Under the pieces are notes generated by a model. The model ran no database searches. It was not told where the DNA came from and saw only the letters and a list, made by a program, of their open reading frames with translations. Shown piece by piece: positions 58,501 to 64,000 of a DNA stretch of 64,000 bases. The stretch spans positions 24,897 to 88,896 of the forward strand of contig DASVDE010000016.1 of NCBI GenBank assembly GCA_036381235.1, read 5' to 3'. This DNA comes from DASVDE01 sp036381235. GTDB lineage: Bacteria; Actinomycetota; Thermoleophilia; Solirubrobacterales; 70-9. The first letter of the stretch is position 1, and each line of letters opens with the position of its first letter. The position numbers and the translations under genes were made by a program.

Positions 58501-61500
58501 GAGGAGCCACCACGCGCTGACGACGCGCCGGTCGCCGACGGCGACGCGCCGGCGCTTGCGGGTGCGTTGCCGTTCGCGGTCTCCGCCGCCACAGCCGATG
58601 CGCTCGGAGCGCAGGCGGGTCGGCTGGCGTCGTTCCTCGATGTCCGCTCTGAGGCCGGGTTGGCCGACGTGGCGACCGCCCTCGCGACACGACGCGCGTC
58701 GCTCTCGCACCGGGCGGTGGCCGTGGCCAGCGATCGGGACGAGCTCGTGGCAGCGCTGCGATCGCTTGAACGAGGCGAGCTCGCGGCCGGGACCGTCCGC
58801 GGCGTTGCGAGCGAAGTGGGGAGGGTCGCGTTCCTCTTCTCCGGCCAGGGCTCGCAGTGGGTCGGGATGGGTGCGGAGCTCCGACAAGCGTTTCCCGCGT
58901 TCGCCGATGCGCTCGAAGAGGTGTGTGCGAATCTCGACGGCCATCTCGAGCGGCCGCTTCTGGAGGTGATGTTCGCCGAGCAGGGTTCGGCGGCCGCGGA
59001 TCTGCTCGCGAACACGCGCTATACGCAGGTGGCGCTGTTCGCGCTTGAGGTCTCGCTCTACCGCCTCGTTCGCAGCTTCGGAGTTGAGCCCGACTACCTG
59101 ATCGGCCACTCGATCGGCGAGTTCTCGGCGGCTCACGCGGCGGGTGTGCTCTCGCTTTCCGATGCCTGCCTCCTGGTGGCCGAGCGGGCGCGGTTGATGG
59201 GAGCGCTGCCGGAGGGTGGCGCCATGCTTGCGGTCGAAGCCTCGGAGGATGAGGCGCTGGAGAGCTTGGCGGGATTTGAGGGCCGTCTCGCGCTCGCGGC
59301 GGTGAACGGCCCGCAAGCGGTGACCGTCTCCGGCGAAGAGGGCGCGATCGGCGAGATCGAGGCGCTCTGGCGCGGGCATGACCGTAGGACCACGCGCCTC
59401 GACGTCAGTCACGCGTTCCACTCGCAGCTGATGGAGCCTATGCTCGACGAGCTCCGAGCCGTCGCCGAGGGGGTCGAGCTGTTCGAGCCCTCGATTGCGA
59501 TCGTCTCCAACGTCACCGGTGAGCAGCTCACGGCCGAGCAGGCTCGCTCGCCCGACTACTGGGTTCGGCACGTCCGCGAGACTGTCCGCTTCGCCGACGG
59601 CGTTCGCCATCTGCGACAGGCGGGCGTGACGCGCTTCCTCGAACTCGGGCCCGACGGCGTGCTGTCGGCGCTGGCCGCTCAGACTGTGGCCACCGACGAA
59701 GAGGAGCTCCTGTTTACGCCCACCCTGCGAGGGCCGGAGAGGCCCCAGGGCGATGCGCTGCTCGAGTTCCTCGGTGCCGCCCACTGCCATGGCGTCGACG
59801 TCGACTGGGGTCTCCTCTTCGACGGGTGTGCTCCCGGTCGCGTCGAGCTGCCCACGTATGCGTTCCAGGGTCGGCGGTACTGGCTCGAGTCATCCGTCGC
59901 CGCGGGCTCCGCTGCGGCGGGGCTCACGGCGACCGAGCACCCGCTGTTGAGCAGTGGGCAACCGCTGGCCGGCAGCCGCGAGTGGCTGTTCACGGGTCGT
60001 CTCTCGCTTGCGACCCATCCCTGGCTCGCCGACCATGAAGTGGCGGGCGTGGTCCTGCTGCCGGGAACGGCGTTCGTTGAGCTGGCGTTGCTGGCGGCGC
60101 GGCACGTCGGCGCGGGGGACCTCGAGGATCTCACGCTGCTCGAGCCGCTCGTGCTTGACGGGCGGGGAGCGGTGCAGCTGCAACTCGCCGTGAAGGAGAT
60201 CGACGAGGACGGCCGCCGCCCGCTTGAGATCTACTCTCGCCCGGAGGGGGGATCGGTCGACGATCCGGGTGACGCGGACTGGACCCTGCACGCAACCGGG
60301 CTCATCGAGGGAGCTGCTCGCTCCTCTGACGAGGACGCGGCGCTGACGGACTTCGCGGCGGCGAGCTGGCCGCCCGCGGACGCCGAGGAGCTCGATGTGG
60401 AGCTGCTCTATGACCAGCTCGCCGACATGGGATACGAGTACGGGCCGACCTTCCGGGGTCTGCGCCGGGCGTTCCGCAGCGGTGACGCGTGGTATGCCGA
60501 GGTCGCGCTTGCCGACGAGCATGACCACCAGACCGCGGGCTTCCTGGTCCACCCGGCGCTTGCCGACGCGGCGCTCCACACGATGCTGCTCGCGTTGCTC
60601 GACCGGGACGAGCAGGACGCGCCGACCGAGGTGCCGTTCTCGTTCTCGGGTGTGCGCCTGCGCAACGAGGGCTGCTCAGCGTTGCGCGTGCGCATCGCCC
60701 TAGCCCGGGACGCCGAGGTCGACGTAACCACGGTGAGCCTGCTGGCGCTGGACGAGCATGGCTCGCCGGCGCTTGCGGTCGAGACGGTCAAGACGCGTCC
60801 CGTCGACCCGACGGCGTTGCAGGCGAAATCGCGTGACGCGGACGATGCGCTGTTCGGGATCGAATGGACTGCGCTCGGAGCCGCCGCCTCGGACGGCGCG
60901 TTGCCGCGCGCAGCGCTCCTGAGCTCCGGCGACGACGGCCGCGAGCTCGATTTCGCCGAGCTCGCCCTCGAGCGCTATCCGGACCTTGAGGCGTTGGAAG
61001 AGCTCGTCGCGTCAGGTGCGCCGGCACCGGACGTGGTGCTCGCGGTCGCCCCGACCGCGAGTGGCGAGACCGCCCCGGTCGCTCACGAGACGGCCCGACG
61101 GACGCTCGAGCTCCTGCAAGCCCGGTTGCGCAGCGAGCTACTCGCGGAGACGCGGTTCGTGCTCCTGACGGACGGCGCGCTCGCGGCTCTCCCGGGCGAC
61201 CGGCCGAACCTCGGACAGGCGGCGCTGTTGGGCTTGATGCGCAGCGCTGCGTCGGAGAACCCCGGCATCTTCGCCGTCGTCGACCTCGACAACAGCGAGG
61301 ACTGCGCGGCCACGCTGATCGCGGCGCTCGGGAGCGACGAGCCGGAGCTCGCGATCCGGAACGGACGCGTACTCGCGCCCCGTCTCGCGCCCGCCGCCGT
61401 GGAGGATTCGGGCGTCGCGCAGGACGTGGACCCGAACGGGACGATTCTGATCACCGGCGGGACGCAGGGAGTCGGAGCGCTCGTGGCGCGTCACCTTGCC

Positions 61501-64000
61501 GCCGAGCACGATGCGCGCCGGCTGCTGCTGGTTTCGCGAAGAGGAACCGACACCGACGGGGTCGATGAGCTCGTCGACTCTCTCGCGCAGCTGGGCTGTG
61601 AGGCGAAGGTCGCTGCATGCGACGTGGCCGACAGGGCGCAGATCGAGGCGCTGCTGGCGGAGATTCCGCAGGAGCACCCCCTTACGGCGGTCATCCACGC
61701 CGCGGGCGTGCTCGACGACGGCGTGGTCACCTCGCTCGACGACGAGCGCCTCAGGATGGTGATGACGCCGAAGGTCGACGGCGCGCTCAACCTCCACGAG
61801 CTGACGTCAGACCTCGGCCTCTCGCAGTTTGTCCTGTTCTCCTCGGTCGCCGCGACGCTCGGCGTACCGGGGCAGGGCAACTACGCCGCCGCGAACGCGT
61901 TCCTCGATGCCCTCGCGCAGCGTCGCCATGCCGACGGCCTGCCGGCAACCTCGCTCGCATGGGGGATATGGGACAGCGCAACGGGGATGGCGGCCGGCGA
62001 GGACTTCGATCTCGAGCGCTGGGAGGGCGCTGGGATAACGACGTTCTCCGAACAGCAGGGCATGACGCTGCTGGATGCCGCGCGCGGCGTGACAGAGCCG
62101 CTGCTCGTGCCCGTCAACCTCGAGCGCCGGGCGCTGCGCGCGCAGGCGAGGGCTGGGACCGTCCCGGCGATCCTGAGCGGCCTCTTCCGCGGCACGGGGG
62201 GCAAGGCGCCGGCCGCGGAAGGCTCACTGGCGCGGAGGCTCGCGGACGCACCGGAATCCGAGCGGCACCCGATCGCTCTCGACCTTGTGCTCGGTCACAT
62301 CGCCAGCGTGCTGAAACACGGCCCGGATGCGACGATCGACGCGCAGCGCGCGTTCAACGACCTCGGATTCGATTCCCTGAGCGCGATCGAGCTGCGCAAC
62401 CGCTTGAGCCAGGCGACCGGATTCAAGCTGCCCGCGACGCTGATCTTCGACCACGCGACGCCGGCGGCTGTCGCCGAGCTCCTGTGCTCGAAGGTTGCGG
62501 ACACGGGGTCGTCTACGCAGGCGACTCGTCGGTCGCAGTCGCGCACCGACGAGCCGATCGCGATCGTCGGGATGAGCTGTCGCTACCCCGGCGGGGTGCG
62601 ATCGCCCGCTGACCTGTGGGAGCTCGTCCTGTCGGGCACGGACGCGATTGACGAGTTCCCCGACGATCGCGGCTGGGACCTCGAGAATTTGTTCGACCCC
62701 GACCCCGACCATCCGGGCACGAGCTACACCCGCACCGGCGGCTTCCTCTACGACGCGGGCGAATTCGACCCCGAGTTCTTCTCGATCTCGCCGCGCGAGG
62801 CGCTGGCGATCGACCCGCAGCACCGGCTGCTGCTCGAGGGTTCGTGGGAGGCGCTCGAGGACGCCGGCATCGATCCTTCGGAGCTAAGAGGAAGCCCGAC
62901 CGGCGTTTACGCCGGCGTCATGCATCACGACTATGGCAGCGTTGGGATGCCTGCGGACCTCGAGGGTTACATCGGTACCGGCGGAAGCCTGCTCTCCGGC
63001 CGGTTGGCCTACGCGTTCGGCTTCGAGGGCCCGGCGGTGTCGGTCGACACCGCCTGCTCGTCGTCGCTCGTGGCGCTGCATCTGGCGTGTCAGGCGCTTC
63101 AGCAGGGGGAGTGCGACCTTGCCCTTGCGGGCGGGGCGACCGTGCTCGCGACGCCGATGGCGTTCGTCCAGTTCTCGCGTCAGCGCGCGCTTGCGGCGGA
63201 TGGTCGCTGCCGGGCTTTCGGCGCAGGCGCGAACGGCACGGCGTGGTCGGAGGGCATCGGCCTGCTCGTGCTGGAGCGGCTGTCGGACGCCCGGCAAGCA
63301 GGGCATCGGGTGCTGGCGGTGGTGCCCGGCAGCGCGGTCAACCAGGACGGCGCGTCGAATGGGTTGACCGCTCCAAACGGTCCGGCGCAGGAGCGGGTGA
63401 TTCGCCAGGCGCTCGCATCCGCCGGGTTGTCGCCGGCGGATGTGGATGCGGTCGATGGTCATGGGACCGGCACGGAGCTGGGCGATCCGATCGAGGCGCA
63501 GGCGCTGCTGGCGACCTATGGGCAGGAGCGCTCGAATGGGCCCCTTTACCTGGGGTCGCTGAAGTCGAACTTCGGACATACGCAAGCGGCGGCGGGCGTG
63601 GGCAGCGTGATCAAGATGGTGCAGGCTCTACGGCACGGGCTGCTGCCCCGCTCGCTGCATTGCGAGGAGCCCTCCCCCCACGTGGACTGGTCGGAGGGCG
63701 AGGTGGAGTTGCTGGCGTCGCCAATGGATTGGTCGCCAGGCGAGCGCCCGCGCCGCGCCGGGATCTCCTCCTTCGGGATCAGCGGCACCAACGCCCATGT
63801 GATCTTGGAGGAGGCGCCTGCGCCCCCGGCGGAGGTGGACCTCAACGGAGACGGCCCCGAGCACCCGACGCGCGAAGGCGCCCTGCCCTTCCTCGTCTCG
63901 GCGGCAACCGAGGAGGCGCTGGCGGCCCAGGCCGGCCGCCTGGCGGACTTCCTGGAGGAGGGCCCGGGGGAAGACCCCTATGCCGTGGCCTGCGGGCTCG
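55582..64000 (+). CDS. type I modular polyketide synthase (partial, runs past the right edge)
   Basis: This frame is open from GTG 55582 for over 2800 residues with no stop. Domains in order: a KS-AT-type linker (1-92), loading AT (about 94-400, GHSIGD with S185, AAHS at 286-289), ACP (LGVES, S492), KS1 (about 551-975, C723 in TACSSSL, H858 and H897), AT1 (GQGSQW, GHSIGE with S1177, HAFH at 1277-1280 for malonyl-CoA), DH (H1485 in HEVAGVVLLPG and D1662), KR (GGTQGVG near 1960, LDD at 2044-2046, Y2101), ACP (LGFDS, S2265), KS2 (about 2323-2750, C2492). The module would add one malonyl unit and reduce it to an enoyl group. The right end is inside the KS2-AT linker. Confidence 0.95.
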   Translation, partial: MSSSPVTPWVLSDPSKGALLGLAHDLQTYLRDEPDVDVGDLGYTLAGERQQLGHRAVVSGRDPGDFQRALQAIELGSPAPNLIEGFAERPEEAVFVFPPHGPEWAGMGRELLETSDTFRRHIEACEEALEPFIEWSLVDVLREVDGAPGLERCDVAQPAILAVSIALAELLRSYGVEPVATLGHSIGDVPAAYMAGGLSLDDAARVMALWSQAQETLRDRGGMVSVQLPPAELLPYLEPRSAHLNVAGYNGPRVTVVTGDSEPLEELLEELHADGVRAHRVSVPLAAHSPHIDEIHERMLSDLAPIAPRSGRLPFYSSFAGDKLDTALLDAAYWPRALREVVEFERATRAVLEAGHRVLIEVSPHPVLTFGMRQTADAFGAGVILGSMRRGHAGPDRIAACLAEAWVHGVDVEWSAAFDESEQRRLDLPRSGAGDEPDERESLRERLLSASAGERDALAGEIVRNHVAAALGLPDVGDVPLGRSFKELGVESASAVELVERLSQLLEIRLPPTAAFDHPTSAALAERVLAEVLGVAPAVTRGRRPVSVALDEPIAIVGIGCRLPGGVGSAEDLWRLLDDGKDAIGSFPEDRGWDLDRLYDPDPDRPGTCYVRTGGFLYDAPEFDAEFFGISPREALGMDPQQRLLLQIAWEALEDAGIDPHSLRGSDTGVFAGMFPQEYGPRLHEANVTAGYSLTGNLISVASGRVAYSFGFEGPALTIDTACSSSLVAVHHACAALRQGECSLALAGGVTVLSTPGLLVEFSHQRGLAPDGRCKAFGAAADGTGFAEGAGLLVLERLSEARRQGHHVLAVVRGSAVNQDGASNGLTAPNGPSQELVIRQALANARLSAADVDAAEAHGTGTTLGDPIEARALIATYGQERSNGPLYVGSLKSNIGHTNAAAGVAGVIKMVEALRRERLPRSLHCVEPSPHVDWSAGAVELLHESVEWPAGERLRRAAVSSFGISGTNAHLILEEPPRADDAPVADGDAPALAGALPFAVSAATADALGAQAGRLASFLDVRSEAGLADVATALATRRASLSHRAVAVASDRDELVAALRSLERGELAAGTVRGVASEVGRVAFLFSGQGSQWVGMGAELRQAFPAFADALEEVCANLDGHLERPLLEVMFAEQGSAAADLLANTRYTQVALFALEVSLYRLVRSFGVEPDYLIGHSIGEFSAAHAAGVLSLSDACLLVAERARLMGALPEGGAMLAVEASEDEALESLAGFEGRLALAAVNGPQAVTVSGEEGAIGEIEALWRGHDRRTTRLDVSHAFHSQLMEPMLDELRAVAEGVELFEPSIAIVSNVTGEQLTAEQARSPDYWVRHVRETVRFADGVRHLRQAGVTRFLELGPDGVLSALAAQTVATDEEELLFTPTLRGPERPQGDALLEFLGAAHCHGVDVDWGLLFDGCAPGRVELPTYAFQGRRYWLESSVAAGSAAAGLTATEHPLLSSGQPLAGSREWLFTGRLSLATHPWLADHEVAGVVLLPGTAFVELALLAARHVGAGDLEDLTLLEPLVLDGRGAVQLQLAVKEIDEDGRRPLEIYSRPEGGSVDDPGDADWTLHATGLIEGAARSSDEDAALTDFAAASWPPADAEELDVELLYDQLADMGYEYGPTFRGLRRAFRSGDAWYAEVALADEHDHQTAGFLVHPALADAALHTMLLALLDRDEQDAPTEVPFSFSGVRLRNEGCSALRVRIALARDAEVDVTTVSLLALDEHGSPALAVETVKTRPVDPTALQAKSRDADDALFGIEWTALGAAASDGALPRAALLSSGDDGRELDFAELALERYPDLEALEELVASGAPAPDVVLAVAPTASGETAPVAHETARRTLELLQARLRSELLAETRFVLLTDGALAALPGDRPNLGQAALLGLMRSAASENPGIFAVVDLDNSEDCAATLIAALGSDEPELAIRNGRVLAPRLAPAAVEDSGVAQDVDPNGTILITGGTQGVGALVARHLAAEHDARRLLLVSRRGTDTDGVDELVDSLAQLGCEAKVAACDVADRAQIEALLAEIPQEHPLTAVIHAAGVLDDGVVTSLDDERLRMVMTPKVDGALNLHELTSDLGLSQFVLFSSVAATLGVPGQGNYAAANAFLDALAQRRHADGLPATSLAWGIWDSATGMAAGEDFDLERWEGAGITTFSEQQGMTLLDAARGVTEPLLVPVNLERRALRAQARAGTVPAILSGLFRGTGGKAPAAEGSLARRLADAPESERHPIALDLVLGHIASVLKHGPDATIDAQRAFNDLGFDSLSAIELRNRLSQATGFKLPATLIFDHATPAAVAELLCSKVADTGSSTQATRRSQSRTDEPIAIVGMSCRYPGGVRSPADLWELVLSGTDAIDEFPDDRGWDLENLFDPDPDHPGTSYTRTGGFLYDAGEFDPEFFSISPREALAIDPQHRLLLEGSWEALEDAGIDPSELRGSPTGVYAGVMHHDYGSVGMPADLEGYIGTGGSLLSGRLAYAFGFEGPAVSVDTACSSSLVALHLACQALQQGECDLALAGGATVLATPMAFVQFSRQRALAADGRCRAFGAGANGTAWSEGIGLLVLERLSDARQAGHRVLAVVPGSAVNQDGASNGLTAPNGPAQERVIRQALASAGLSPADVDAVDGHGTGTELGDPIEAQALLATYGQERSNGPLYLGSLKSNFGHTQAAAGVGSVIKMVQALRHGLLPRSLHCEEPSPHVDWSEGEVELLASPMDWSPGERPRRAGISSFGISGTNAHVILEEAPAPPAEVDLNGDGPEHPTREGALPFLVSAATEEALAAQAGRLADFLEEGPGEDPYAVACGL

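Noticed and set aside
55615..59790. A minus-strand open frame of 1391 codons.
   Set aside because: It is antisense to the PKS, which has full domain motifs in the plus frame, and its protein is Arg-rich without any recognisable domain. High GC content leaves long antisense frames open.
55582..64000. Possible frameshift inside the PKS.
   Set aside because: KS1, AT1, DH, KR, ACP and KS2 active-site codons are all in frame with GTG 55582 when counted from position, so no break is needed.

Overview
The window is a 64 kb piece of a GC-rich actinobacterial chromosome. Gene order (mfd, surA-like, eno, divIC; glmU, prs, rplY, pth; rsmI, metG, tatD, rsmA, ispE), many GTG and TTG starts, tRNA genes without an encoded CCA, and a secreted protein with a repeat type I associate with Solirubrobacterales suggest the class Thermoleophilia. 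That placement is an inference from gene content, not a computed phylogeny.

Positions 1 to about 48.5 kb look like core chromosome. In order they hold: small accessory genes, an AlkZ-like glycosylase and a VapBC-type toxin-antitoxin pair; glycyl-tRNA synthetase; a cell-wall LCP ligase; a ROK sugar kinase; translation and RNA modification genes (rsmI, metG, rsmA); isoprenoid gene ispE; a DedA-PAP2 fusion; a PucR-type regulator; the glmU-prs operon; a GDPD; an ABC1 kinase; rplY-pth; an enoyl-CoA hydratase; a short minus-strand FAH/deacetylase operon; mfd-surA-like-eno-divIC; a large membrane protein; class I aldolase; a rhomboid-like pseudoprotease; an R2lox-like ferritin protein; a fused sigma/anti-sigma factor; a ThDP enzyme; and Ppx/GppA. 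Three tRNAs are present: Gln(TTG), Leu(TAA) and initiator Met(CAT). A candidate structured small RNA of about 180 nt lies between the ThDP enzyme and ppx.

From the initiator tRNA at 48.46 kb onward the content becomes accessory: a CopG/ParE-type toxin-antitoxin pair with a direct-repeat operator, two large translationally coupled secreted proteins, an acyl-CoA dehydrogenase, and then a giant type I modular polyketide synthase that runs off the right edge. The synthase reads AT(loading)-ACP-KS-AT(malonyl)-DH-KR-ACP-KS and stays open in one frame across 8.4 kb. Its loading AT has unusual motifs, and its ribosome binding site lies in the arm of an inverted repeat. This is the most likely place for new biology in the window.

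Many core genes overlap by 1 to 17 bases, so translational coupling is common. Many others have a TANNNT- or GANAAT-like hexamer 6 to 10 bases before the start codon, which suggests frequent leaderless transcription. Strong perfect inverted repeats recur between genes and, in one case, inside a coding region. No CRISPR array, insertion sequence, integrase or rRNA gene was seen.
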